From: Mobilicoccus massiliensis
GTDB lineage: Bacteria; Actinomycetota; Actinomycetes; Actinomycetales; Dermatophilaceae
DNA: 64,000 nucleotides
Assembly (NCBI RefSeq): GCF_000826525.2
Contig: NZ_LN651331.1
Span: 280,323-344,322 of the forward strand
Direction of reading: 5' to 3'
A program made the translations under genes and the position numbers. The notes beneath the pieces were generated by a model. It was given only the letters and a program-made list of their open reading frames with translations. It was not told where the DNA came from and searched no databases. Of this stretch, positions 1-8,313 are shown piece after piece. Every line of letters starts with the position of its first letter. Within the stretch, counting starts at the first letter, position 1.

Positions 1-518
1 TCGGGCGCACGTGGCAGATGAGCACGATCCAGTACGACTTCAACCAGCCCGAGCGGTTCGAGCTCGAGTACCAGGCGCCCGACGGCTCCCGGCAGCGGCC
101 GGTGATGATCCACGCGGCGAAGTTCGGCTCGATCGAGCGGTTCATGGGCGTGCTCGTCGAGCACTACGCCGGGGCGTTCCCGGTGTGGCTCTCGCCGGTG
201 CAGGTGACGGCCGTGCCCGTCGCCGAGGAGTACAACGAGTACCTCTTCGACGTCGCCGACCGGCTCAAGGCCGCGGGCGTGCGCGTCGAGGTCGACATCT
301 CCGACGACCGGTTCCCCAAGAAGATCCGCAACGCGAGCAAGTCCAAGGTGCCGTACGTGCTCATCGCCGGTGAGGACGATCGGGCCGCCGGGGCGGTCTC
401 GTTCCGCTACCGCGACGGCAGCCAGCGCAACGGCGTCCCGATCGAGGAGGCCGTCTCCGAGATCGTCGCGGCGATCGAGTCCAAGGCGCAGGTGACGACG
501 GCACCAGCCGAGGCCTGA
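1..518 (+). CDS. thrS: Threonine--tRNA ligase, C-terminal part (5' end outside window)
   Basis: The gene charges tRNA-Thr in the cytoplasm. The frame is open from the first bases, reading G-R-T-W-Q before the first internal Met at 18, so the start lies upstream. Visible are the end of the class II catalytic core ([19 protein letters not shown], then WLSPVQV, the usual catalytic-to-anticodon-domain junction) and the whole anticodon-binding domain ([19 protein letters not shown]). The thrS stretch ending in KAQ is followed by a short tail. A strong hairpin 70 bp downstream ends the transcript. In many actinobacteria thrS is followed directly by the HIT and pgsA genes; here phoA, a GNAT gene and an acyl-CoA synthetase gene lie between them. 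Confidence 0.95.
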   Translation, partial: GRTWQMSTIQYDFNQPERFELEYQAPDGSRQRPVMIHAAKFGSIERFMGVLVEHYAGAFPVWLSPVQVTAVPVAEEYNEYLFDVADRLKAAGVRVEVDISDDRFPKKIRNASKSKVPYVLIAGEDDRAAGAVSFRYRDGSQRNGVPIEEAVSEIVAAIESKAQVTTAPAEA

Positions 519-587
519 GGGTCGCCGTCTCGGCGAAGGCGGGCCTGAGTGGGGGCTCGCCGAACGGCCCCCCCGCCTGCGAACGAA

Positions 588-618
588 GAACGGGGCCCGC
601 CTGGTGCGGGCCCCGTTC
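588..618. terminator. Bidirectional hairpin terminator between thrS and phoA
   Basis: A perfect 13-bp inverted repeat (588-600 with 606-618, GAACGGGGCCCGC arm) with a 5-nt loop sits between two convergent genes. It lacks a clear U tract, as usual in this window. Confidence 0.8.
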
Positions 619-655
619 TCCGTGGGGTCGCCGATGCGACCCCGACGTCCTGTGG

Positions 656-2110
656 TCAGTGCTTGCGGTAGGCGTTCATGCCGTCGCGAACGGTGAAGAA
701 GAGGTCCGTCTGGTCGATGAGGCCGGCGACCTGCGCGGCGCCGGGGCCGTAGGCGGCGACGGGGATCTGAGCGCCGGTGTGCTGCTGGCTGCCCCCGAGC
801 GGGGCTGTGCCGTAGGTGACGATCATGTCCGCGCCGTCGTGGGTCTGCAGGCGCGCGTCGAGACCGGGGGTGGCGCCGTCGACGATCTGGCTCGTGTGGG
901 CGTGGTCGGCGGTGACGATGACGAGCGTGTTGCCGTCCTTCTTGGCGAAGTCGAGGGCGGCGGCGACGGCGTCGTCGATCTGAGCGGTCTCACCGATCTG
1001 ACCGCAGGCGTCCGCCGCGTGGTCCTTCTTGTCGATCGAGGCCGACTCGACCTGGAGGAGGAAGCCCTTCTTCTGGCCCGCCCGGCTCTTGGAGAGCACA
1101 TCGATCGCCTTGCCGGTCATGTCGCCCAGCGTCGGGACCTTCTCGAAGTCCTTGTTGGCCTGGCACTGCACGGCAGCCTTCTCGGCACCGCCCTTGCTGG
1201 CGACGAGGGAGGCGAACTTGACCGGCATGTTGCCCTCGGAGAACAGGCCGAGAACCGGGTGGCGCTGGTCGGCCGAGCCGATCTTGGCGAGGTCCTCCTT
1301 CTTGGTGAGGTAGGTGAAGCCGCGCTTGCGGGCCTGGTCGGCGAGCGTCATGTCCTTGTACGGGCCCGCCTTGGCCTTCTGCGAGAAGGTCTTGGAGCCG
1401 CCACCGAAGGTGAGGTCGGGACGGGTCTCGAGGAGCTGCTCGGAGATCGAGCCCTTGCCGCCGTTCTCGAGAGCGGCCTCGGGGCAGGAGGCCGACGTCT
1501 CGTTCGGCCCGTAGCACTTGCGCAGCGAGATGTTCGCGACCTGCACGGCAGGCGTGGCGTCCTGGATCTCGGAGGTCGTGACGTTGCCGGTGGCGCGGCC
1601 GGAGCGCTTGGCGAGCTGGAGCATCGTCGGGCGGGCGGTGCCGTGGCGGTCGACCGAGACGGCGTTGTCGTACGTCTTCACGCCGGTGGCCCACGCGCTG
1701 CCGGTCGCGGCGGAGTCGGGCGTGTAGTCCGGCTTGCCGGTCTTGCGGTCCACGCTGTAGTGGGTCATCTGGCCCGTGATGGGCAGGGCGTCGAGGCCGC
1801 GCAGCTGGCCGCCGGCGCCGACGAGGTAGTTGCGTCCGATGGTGATCTCGGAGGCGCCCATGCCGTCACCGATGATGAGGATGACGTTCGTCGCGCCGGC
1901 CGGCTTGAGGGCCGAGGCGATGGTGGCGCGCTGGTCGCCGTCCACGCGACGGGCGCCGCCGTACGTGTCGACCGCGCCTGCGGCAGCGCGGTCGAGGGTG
2001 GGGGACGGGCGGCGGTCGTGACCGCCGGCGAAGCCGGTCGCGGTGGTCGCGCCGATGATGGCGAGGGAGGCGACGGCGGTCGCCACGGTGACAGTGCGCT
2101 TGATGGCCAT
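656..2110 (-). CDS. phoA: Secreted alkaline phosphatase, PhoA type
   Basis: Hydrolyses phosphate monoesters outside the membrane to supply phosphate. The 484-residue protein begins with a signal peptide (MAIKRT, then a hydrophobic run to about residue 28). The alkaline phosphatase fold is clear: IGDGMG with metal-binding Asp82, the nucleophile loop PDSAATG with Ser133, a metal cluster around DKKDHAADACGQIGE, TADHAH, and QQHTGAQIP for the last zinc histidine. Length matches the family. A GAGGAG ribosome site lies about 8 nt before the ATG. A candidate PHO box lies about 120 bp upstream. The gene is alone on its strand and inserted, with the next two genes, into the usual thrS-HIT neighbourhood. 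Confidence 0.95.
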   Translation of the reverse strand: MAIKRTVTVATAVASLAIIGATTATGFAGGHDRRPSPTLDRAAAGAVDTYGGARRVDGDQRATIASALKPAGATNVILIIGDGMGASEITIGRNYLVGAGGQLRGLDALPITGQMTHYSVDRKTGKPDYTPDSAATGSAWATGVKTYDNAVSVDRHGTARPTMLQLAKRSGRATGNVTTSEIQDATPAVQVANISLRKCYGPNETSASCPEAALENGGKGSISEQLLETRPDLTFGGGSKTFSQKAKAGPYKDMTLADQARKRGFTYLTKKEDLAKIGSADQRHPVLGLFSEGNMPVKFASLVASKGGAEKAAVQCQANKDFEKVPTLGDMTGKAIDVLSKSRAGQKKGFLLQVESASIDKKDHAADACGQIGETAQIDDAVAAALDFAKKDGNTLVIVTADHAHTSQIVDGATPGLDARLQTHDGADMIVTYGTAPLGGSQQHTGAQIPVAAYGPGAAQVAGLIDQTDLFFTVRDGMNAYRKH

Positions 2111-2229
2111 GATCGAACTCCTCGAGGGGTGAAGAAGGAAGGCAGCACACGGCCCCCCGCCGCTACCGAGCCCGGTGGAGTGCGGTCGGGCTGCCGCGAA
2201 TCACGGTGCTCCTCCAAGGCGGTCGGACA

Positions 2230-2247
2230 CCTGACCAACAGATGAAC
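2230..2247 (-). promoter_or_regulatory. Candidate PHO box upstream of phoA
   Basis: On the minus strand two 7-mers, GTTCATC (2241-2247) and GGTCAGG (2230-2236), begin exactly 11 nt apart. PhoP-binding PHO boxes of actinobacteria are 11-nt direct repeats of the form G(T/G)TCA. The position upstream of phoA fits control by phosphate starvation, but a third repeat is not evident. The site lies between phoA and the plus-strand gene at 2400, so either could be the target. Confidence 0.45.
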
Positions 2248-2399
2248 AGATATATGCAATCCGGCGAATGTATCCTCCGTCGGGAACTCTCGCGGGACGC
2301 GCCGTCGGACCACCTGCGTGCGGCACTCCCCGTCGACGTGAGGGATCTGGTCGACCGCGCCGGCCGTGAACCGAGGCGCTCGGGTGTCACACTGCCGTC

Positions 2400-2888
2400 A
2401 TGGCCGGTTTGAAGGGGCTGTCGTTCCAGCTCACGCGCGTGGCGCGGGCGGAGGCCGACGACGCCTTCCGCCTGGCGGCCCTCGAGATCGCGTACAACCG
2501 TGAACTCGGCCGGCGCCCGGAGGAGGGGTTCCTCGACCGGTTCACCGACGCCTGGCTGCGCGAGCGCGACCGTTACCCGAGCTGGATCGCCTCGACCGTC
2601 GACGGTAATCCGCTCGGGGCGTGCACGATCGCGCTCATGCGGGCGTTGCCTCGCCCCGGTCGGATTCCGCGCTCCTGGGGACACATGACCAATCTCTACG
2701 TCCGCCCGGAGGCTCGCGGGCTCGGGCTCGCCACTCGGCTCGTCGAGGAGGCCCTGCACTGGAGCGACTCCGCCGAGTTGCTCTGGGTACAGCTCATGAC
2801 GAGCGACGACGCGCAGCCGCTGCTGCGGCGACACGGGTTCACGGACTGCGGGGACCGTCTGCTGCGGCGCGATCGCCTCACGGGGTGA
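2400..2888 (+). CDS. GNAT-family N-acetyltransferase
   Basis: A 162-residue single-domain GNAT protein that would transfer an acetyl group from acetyl-CoA to an unidentified amine. Motif A is visible at about residues 97-115 (MTNLYVRPEARGLGLATRL), including the R-G-L-G-L pyrophosphate loop, followed by the alpha/beta end of the fold (LMTSDDAQPLLRRHGF). No substrate can be named. A CACACT hexamer 6 nt before the ATG could be a -10 element of a leaderless transcript. The 3' end overlaps the convergent acyl-CoA synthetase gene by 11 bp. Confidence 0.85.
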   Translation: MAGLKGLSFQLTRVARAEADDAFRLAALEIAYNRELGRRPEEGFLDRFTDAWLRERDRYPSWIASTVDGNPLGACTIALMRALPRPGRIPRSWGHMTNLYVRPEARGLGLATRLVEEALHWSDSAELLWVQLMTSDDAQPLLRRHGFTDCGDRLLRRDRLTG

Positions 2889-4545
2889 GGGGCTCGCCTG
2901 CCGATCCGCGGTGTGCCGGCAGCTCGCGTCGCTGCAGTTTGCCGTTGCGGGTGCGGGGGAGGGAATCGAGGACGACCACCTCCCGCGGTCGCTTGTAGGC
3001 GGCGAGCTCGATCGCCGCAGTGTCGACGATCTCGCGGACGGCGGCGGCGTCGATCCCCGGGTCGGGAACGACGAACGCGGCGACGACGTGGACGTCGGGG
3101 CGCACCTCCATGGCCGTGACCGCCACCTCGGCGATTCCCTCGGCCGCACCGAGCACCGTCTCGACCTCGTCGGGGGAGATCCGATAACCCCCTGCCGTGA
3201 TGACGTCGTCGGCGCGCCCGTGGTAGGTGACGTAGCCGTCGGGATCCAGGCTCACCAGGTCGCTGGTGACGAACCAGTCACCACGAAAAGGGCTGTCCTG
3301 CGGCCGGTTCCAGTAGCCGAGCATGAGGCCGGGGTCGTCTCGACGTACCGCGAGCCGGCCGATCTCACCCGGTCCGGCCTCCTCGCCCATCGCGTCGAGG
3401 ACGGCGATGTGGCGACCTGGCTGCGCCCGGCCCGGCGAGCCCGGTCGGACCGGCACGCTCGGCGAACTCGAGACGAACGTCGAGATCTCGCTCATGCCGA
3501 GCGCCTCGTAGAGCGGGGTTCCGGTCGCGGCCTCCCACGCCTCACGGGTGCTCTGCGGGAGGGCCTCACCGGCGACGAGCCCGTGGCGCAGGGTTCTGCG
3601 GAGCCGGGCCAACGGTTCGGCCTCGGTCGCGAGGATCTGGCGGTAGACGCCGGGAACGGCGGCGAACATCGTCACCCCCGCGGCCTCGATGAGACGCGGC
3701 CACACCCGTCGGTCGCGCTCACCGGTGTAGACGACGGCGCAGGCGCCGTTCGCCCAGGGATCGGTGAGGCCGACCCCGAGCGTGTACGTCCAGTTGAAGG
3801 CTCCGGCGTGGAGTACGACGTCGTCGGCCGTGATGCCGTACCAGCCGTCGTACATCGGCCGCCGTCCCCACGCCGAGCGGTGCGCGTGGAGGACGCCCTT
3901 GGGCCGGCTCGTCGTGCCCGAGGTGTAGACGAGGAACGCCGGATCCTCGGCCGCGGTGTCGGCGAACTCGGCCCGCGCCGACGACGCCCGCCAGGCGGTG
4001 ATGTCGTCGGGGGTGAAGCGACGCAGGGCGGGTATCCCCGCGTCGGGCAGTCCTCGTCCGGCGCCGTGGATGAGGGCCCGAGCGCGGGAGTCCTCGAGGA
4101 GGAAGGTCGCCTCGCCGTCCGTGAGCTGGTCCGAGGACGGCAGTGACACGAGTCCTGCGGCCATCGCCCCGAAGTGCGCGAGGGCGTAGTCCGTCGTGTT
4201 CCCGAGGCGGATCATCACCCGATCGCCGCGTTCCAGCCCCGCGGCGAGCAGACCGGCGGCGACGGCCCGCACCGCGTCGTCGAGATCCCCAAAGCTCCAT
4301 CGTTCGACCGTCTCGGCCGCCTCGACCGCCTCGACCGCAGGTGCGTGGGTGGCAGCGCGGTCCGAAGCGGACTCCAGCGCGGCGATCCCCGCCGGACCGT
4401 GGACGACGACGAGGGCGGTGCGTGCCGCGCCGGGCGGATCTGCCGCGGCCGCCAGGCAGTACCGGGCGAGGTTGAAGCGGGCGGGAACCGCGGCCACGTC
4501 GCCGCACGCGGACCGCGGGCCGGGGGAGGAGTCGTCGTGCGCCAT
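2878..4545 (-). CDS. AMP-dependent acyl/aryl-CoA synthetase
   Basis: An adenylate-forming enzyme of 555 residues that activates a carboxylic acid to an acyl-AMP and then a CoA thioester. Core motifs appear in order: A3 FLVYTSGTTSRPKGVLHAHR, A5 YEALGMSEIS, A7 TSDLVSLDPDGYVTYHGR, A8 DDVITAGGYRISPDEVE, and the A10 lysine in LPRTRNGKLQRREL near residue 537. The overall form resembles acetyl/benzoate-type CoA ligases more than long-chain ones, but the substrate cannot be read from sequence. It has no operon partner; its 3' end overlaps the GNAT gene on the other strand. Confidence 0.88.
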   Translation of the reverse strand: MAHDDSSPGPRSACGDVAAVPARFNLARYCLAAAADPPGAARTALVVVHGPAGIAALESASDRAATHAPAVEAVEAAETVERWSFGDLDDAVRAVAAGLLAAGLERGDRVMIRLGNTTDYALAHFGAMAAGLVSLPSSDQLTDGEATFLLEDSRARALIHGAGRGLPDAGIPALRRFTPDDITAWRASSARAEFADTAAEDPAFLVYTSGTTSRPKGVLHAHRSAWGRRPMYDGWYGITADDVVLHAGAFNWTYTLGVGLTDPWANGACAVVYTGERDRRVWPRLIEAAGVTMFAAVPGVYRQILATEAEPLARLRRTLRHGLVAGEALPQSTREAWEAATGTPLYEALGMSEISTFVSSSPSVPVRPGSPGRAQPGRHIAVLDAMGEEAGPGEIGRLAVRRDDPGLMLGYWNRPQDSPFRGDWFVTSDLVSLDPDGYVTYHGRADDVITAGGYRISPDEVETVLGAAEGIAEVAVTAMEVRPDVHVVAAFVVPDPGIDAAAVREIVDTAAIELAAYKRPREVVVLDSLPRTRNGKLQRRELPAHRGSAGEPLTP

Positions 4546-4629
4546 GCCCCCTAGTCAAGCGCAGCGCCGCGGTGACGCCGCGCACCCGGGGCGGTGTCCG
4601 GGCTGCGGCCCACGCATGCCCCGACGGCC

Positions 4630-4641
4630 TAGGATCGGCTC
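4630..4641 (+). promoter_or_regulatory. TAGGAT -10 element, leaderless start of the HIT gene
   Basis: TAGGAT at 4630-4635 ends 6 nt before the ATG at 4642, placing the expected +1 at or next to the start codon. No ribosome site is present. Confidence 0.6.
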
Positions 4642-5232
4642 ATGCAGACGCCCGAGGCACCCGAGGAAGCCAGCAAGTTCGCGCGTGTCAAGGACGGCTT
4701 TCAGCGGCTGTGGACCCCGCACCGCATGGCCTACATCCGCGGCGAGGGCAAGCCGAGCGGCAAGCCCGGGCCCAAGAGCAAGGCCGACCGGCCGCAGTGC
4801 CCGTTCTGCACGGCGCCCGAGGGCACGGACGCCGAGGGTCTCATCGTCCACCGCGGGCGCACCTGCTACGTCGTGCTCAACCTCTTTCCGTACAACCCCG
4901 GCCACATGCTCGTCTGTCCCTACCGTCACGTGCCGCGCTACCTCGACCTCACCGACGAGGAGACGAGTGAGTTCACCGCTCTCACCAAGGACGCGCTCCG
5001 GGCCGTCGAGGCCGCCTCGCAGCCGATGGGGTTCAACGTCGGCATGAACCAGGGCGCGGTCGCGGGTGCCGGCGTGGAGGCCCACCTGCACCAGCATGTC
5101 GTCCCTCGCTGGGGCGGCGACATGAACTTCCTGCCGATCATCGCCCAGACGAAGGCCCTGCCCAGCCTGCTGGAGGACACGCGGCAGGAGCTCGTCGACG
5201 CCTGGCCCACCCCCTCCGGCGCGGGCGACTGA
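4642..5232 (+). CDS. HIT-family Ap4A phosphorylase-like protein
   Basis: A 196-residue histidine-triad protein. The catalytic triad is at residues 148-152 (HLHQH, followed by VVPRWGGD), and a CPFC motif lies near residue 53. Length, motifs and the thrS-HIT-pgsA gene order match mycobacterial Rv2613c, described as a diadenosine tetraphosphate phosphorylase that splits Ap4A into ATP and ADP. The enzyme assignment here rests on that similarity. It probably acts in the cytoplasm on alarmone-like dinucleotides. A -10 hexamer directly before the ATG suggests a leaderless transcript. Confidence 0.88.
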   Translation: MQTPEAPEEASKFARVKDGFQRLWTPHRMAYIRGEGKPSGKPGPKSKADRPQCPFCTAPEGTDAEGLIVHRGRTCYVVLNLFPYNPGHMLVCPYRHVPRYLDLTDEETSEFTALTKDALRAVEAASQPMGFNVGMNQGAVAGAGVEAHLHQHVVPRWGGDMNFLPIIAQTKALPSLLEDTRQELVDAWPTPSGAGD

Positions 5233-5342
5233 CGCGACCGCGGCCAGGGCAGAGCAGTCGAGGCCTGGGTTCACCGCCGGACCATGCGACGACGCGGCCC
5301 CTCGCCGGTGCGAAGGACCGCGTCGGTCGGACGAGCGTCGGA

Positions 5343-7451
5343 TCAACTCGCGGTCGCGAGTTCGGCGACGAGGTGGGTCGGCATGAGTTCGTAGCCGATC
5401 ATCTCGCGTTCGAACGAACCTGCGCCCTGGGTCAGCGAGCGCAGTTCGACCGCGTAGCGCGTGAGCTCGACCTGCGGCACCTCGGCCTTGACGACGGTGA
5501 AGCCCTCCTGCCCGGCCTGGTCGCTGCCGAGGATGCGTCCACGTCGGCCGCTGACGTCGGTCATCACCGCGCCGAGGTGATCGTCGGGCACGGTGACCGT
5601 GAGCAGGTCGATCGGTTCGAGCAGCGCCGTCGTCCCCGCCTGCGCGGCGGCCTCCTTGAGGGCGAGGGCACCCGCCATCTGGAACGCCGCGTCCGAGGAG
5701 TCGACCGAGTGCGCCTTGCCGTCGAAGAGGGTGACCCGCACGTCGACCATCGGGTATCCCGCGACGATGCCCTTCTCCAGTTGGGCGCGCACACCCTTCT
5801 CGACGCTCGGGATGAACTGCCGCGGCACCGAGCCGCCCACGACCTTGTCGACGAACTCGAACCCGCCGCCGCGCTCGAGAGGCTCGATCGTCAGGTCGCA
5901 GATCGCGTACTGCCCGTGACCACCGCTCTGCTTGACGTGTCGGCCCTTGGCGGTCGCCGGACCGACGAACGTCTCGCGCAGCGCGATCCGCAGGGGGACG
6001 ACCTCGACGCTCACGTCGAGTTCCTCGGCGAGGCGGCCGAGAACGAGATCGAGATGGGTCTGGCCCATGGTCCACAACACGACCTGGGAGGTCTCGGCGT
6101 TGTGCTCGACCCGCAGGGCGGGATCGGTGGCGGCGAGGCGCTGCAGGGCTCCCGGCAGCTTGTCCTCGTCGGCTCGGGTGGCGGCCTTGACCGCGGTGGG
6201 CAGCAGCGCCTCCGGCATGGTCCACGGTTCGACGACCACCGGGCGGTCCTTGGCGCTGATCGTGTCGGAGGTCGCCGCGCTCGGCAGCTTCTGGACGACG
6301 ACGATCTGACCGGCGATCGCGCTCGCCGTCGGTCGGAGCGTGTCGCCGAGCGGGGAGGCGAGCGGCCCGACCCGGACATCGTCGTCGTGGTCGGGGTGGC
6401 CGGCGACCTCGTGGCCGGTGAAGCTGCCGAGATGCCCGGAGACGTGGACGACGTCGTCCTGGCGCATCGTGCCCGCGAAGATGCGGACGAGGGCGACGTG
6501 GCCGACGTAGGCGTCGGTCGTCGTGCGCACGACCTCGGCGACGAGTGGGGCGTCGGCGCTCACCTCGATCGTCGGCGCATCGGCGCCCGCGATCGTGTAG
6601 GCCTTGGGCCGGTGCGCTCCCGTGGGCGGCGGGAACGCCGCCCCGATGAGGTGCAGGAGCACGTCGATCCCCGCGCCCGTGGTGACGCTCACCGGAACGA
6701 CCGGGTGGAACGAGCCGCGTGCCACGGCCGTCAGCAGCGCGTCCTCGACGACCTCGAAGCCGATCTCCTCGCCCCCGAGGTACCGGTCGAGCAGGGTGTC
6801 GTCCTCGGCCTCGGTGATGATGCCCTCGAGCAGCGGGGCGTGATAGGCGTCGAAGAAGCCGATGTGCTCCTCGCCGGTGGGTCGCACGACCCGGTCGGCG
6901 CCGGTGTAGTCGTGCACCTCGCCGAGGACGAGGTCGACGATGTTCTCCAGCGCGTTGTCGGCGCCGAGGACGGGCACGCCGAGCGGCATGACCCCCTCGC
7001 CGAAGGCGACCTGGCAGTCGGCGATCGCCGACTCGAAGTCGGCGTTCGGTGTGTCGAGCTTGGTGAGCACGACCGCCAGCGGCGCCCCGACCTGCTTGCA
7101 CTCGTGCCACAGGGTGCGCGTCGCAGCGTCGACGCCCTCGGCCGCCGAGATGACGAACACCGCGGCGTCCGCCGCGCGCAGCCCCGCGCGCAGCTCACCG
7201 ACGAAGTCGGGGTAACCGGGGGTGTCGATGAGGTTCACCACCAGATCGCCGCTCGTCACCGACGCCACCTCGAGGGCGGTCGACCGGCTGCCGTCACGCG
7301 CCGGGGGACGGTACCCGGGCGTGGTCGTCGCGACCAGATGATCGAAGAGGCGGGTCTTGCCCGACCCGCTCGGTCCGACGAGCACGACGTTGCGCAGGGC
7401 CTCGGGTGAGGTGACGACGGGGGATCCGGTGGTGTGGTCTTGTCTGCCCAT
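5343..7451 (-). CDS. fusA2: Elongation factor G-like GTPase (FusA2 type)
   Basis: A 702-residue translational GTPase paralogous to EF-G. The P-loop is GPSGSGKT (residues 26-33), G3 is DTPGYPDF, and G4 is TKLD rather than the usual NKxD. EF-G domains II to V follow, with QSGGHGQYAICDL and the C-terminal YELMPTHLVAELA. The sequence is clearly diverged from canonical EF-G and matches the actinobacterial EF-G2 group. A mycobacterial EF-G2 has been reported to be dispensable and to lack normal ribosome-stimulated GTPase activity, so a standard translocation role should not be assumed. It lies antisense between the HIT and pgsA1 genes, an insertion into a usually tight cluster. Confidence 0.88.
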   Translation of the reverse strand: MGRQDHTTGSPVVTSPEALRNVVLVGPSGSGKTRLFDHLVATTTPGYRPPARDGSRSTALEVASVTSGDLVVNLIDTPGYPDFVGELRAGLRAADAAVFVISAAEGVDAATRTLWHECKQVGAPLAVVLTKLDTPNADFESAIADCQVAFGEGVMPLGVPVLGADNALENIVDLVLGEVHDYTGADRVVRPTGEEHIGFFDAYHAPLLEGIITEAEDDTLLDRYLGGEEIGFEVVEDALLTAVARGSFHPVVPVSVTTGAGIDVLLHLIGAAFPPPTGAHRPKAYTIAGADAPTIEVSADAPLVAEVVRTTTDAYVGHVALVRIFAGTMRQDDVVHVSGHLGSFTGHEVAGHPDHDDDVRVGPLASPLGDTLRPTASAIAGQIVVVQKLPSAATSDTISAKDRPVVVEPWTMPEALLPTAVKAATRADEDKLPGALQRLAATDPALRVEHNAETSQVVLWTMGQTHLDLVLGRLAEELDVSVEVVPLRIALRETFVGPATAKGRHVKQSGGHGQYAICDLTIEPLERGGGFEFVDKVVGGSVPRQFIPSVEKGVRAQLEKGIVAGYPMVDVRVTLFDGKAHSVDSSDAAFQMAGALALKEAAAQAGTTALLEPIDLLTVTVPDDHLGAVMTDVSGRRGRILGSDQAGQEGFTVVKAEVPQVELTRYAVELRSLTQGAGSFEREMIGYELMPTHLVAELATAS

Positions 7452-7605
7452 AGCTCACTGTGCGCCTCGACCGAAGGGGTCGGGCAGGACCTTGGTCACG
7501 ACCGATGTTCGTCCCGGTCAGGCCCCCCGACCACCCCAGAGGTCCCGTCGCCGCGACACGCGTGGAAACGCCCGCGTCATGGCGAGCGGTTACTCTGACG
7601 CCACC

Positions 7606-8220
7606 ATGCTGAGCCGATTCGCGCAGGCCTTCGTCCGCCGCCTCCTCACCCCGCTCGCCCAGGCATTGCTCAAGATCGGTGTCGGACCCGACACCGTCAC
7701 CATCGTCGGCACCATCGGCGTCGTCGCCGGAGCGCTGCTCTTCTACCCGCGAGGCGAGCTCTTCTGGGGCACGATCGTCGTCACGGTCTTCGTGTTCTCC
7801 GACACCCTCGACGGCACCATGGCCCGCATCTCCGGACGCACGAGTCCGTGGGGCGCGTTCCTCGACTCCACCCTCGACCGGCTCGGCGACGGCGCGGTGT
7901 TCGGCGGCCTCCTGCTCTACTTCGCCGGGCACCACGACGGCATCCTCACCGCCTGGTTCGCGCTCGCCTGCCTCGTGTTCGGCTTCCTCGTCAGTTACGC
8001 CCGCGCCCGCGCCGAAGGGCTCGGCTTCGAGGCCAAAGGCGGGATCGCCGAGCGCGCCGACCGCCTCGTCGTCGTCCTCGTCGCCACGGGGCTGACCGGC
8101 CTGTTCGACTGGCCCGACACGGTGCTCACCGTCGTCCTCGCCATCCTCGCCGCGGCCAGCGCGATCACCGTGGTCCAGCGCATGTGGGCCGTCAAACAGC
8201 AGGCCCTCCCGCGTTCCTGA
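7606..8220 (+). CDS. pgsA1: Phosphatidylinositol phosphate synthase (CDP-alcohol phosphatidyltransferase)
   Basis: A membrane enzyme joining CDP-diacylglycerol and inositol 3-phosphate to make phosphatidylinositol phosphate, the first step to PI and PI mannosides. The CDP-alcohol signature DTLDGTMAR, eight residues, then GAFLDSTLD is complete, and several hydrophobic segments follow. I chose the ATG at 7606 (204 residues, MLSRFAQAF). TACTCT at 7591-7596 would be a -10 element that places transcription at this codon and excludes the upstream ATG at 7579. The acyltransferase and pimA genes that usually follow are not here; pdxS comes next, 93 bp on. Confidence 0.9.
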   Translation: MLSRFAQAFVRRLLTPLAQALLKIGVGPDTVTIVGTIGVVAGALLFYPRGELFWGTIVVTVFVFSDTLDGTMARISGRTSPWGAFLDSTLDRLGDGAVFGGLLLYFAGHHDGILTAWFALACLVFGFLVSYARARAEGLGFEAKGGIAERADRLVVVLVATGLTGLFDWPDTVLTVVLAILAAASAITVVQRMWAVKQQALPRS

Positions 8221-8313
8221 TACCGCACCTGAGCGACCGGTCCCCGCACGTAGAATGACGCGGCCGGGCGCACGAACCGCGCCGGCCATCCCGACGTACG
8301 AAGTGAGTTTTCC

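Noticed and set aside
659..2245. A long plus-strand open frame opposite phoA
   Set aside because: It is Gly/Val/Arg-rich with no motif, and phoA on the other strand has all catalytic residues and a ribosome site.
7579..7605. Upstream ATG as the start of pgsA1
   Set aside because: A TACTCT -10 element at 7591-7596 lies inside the extra segment, and the family N-terminus begins near the ATG at 7606.
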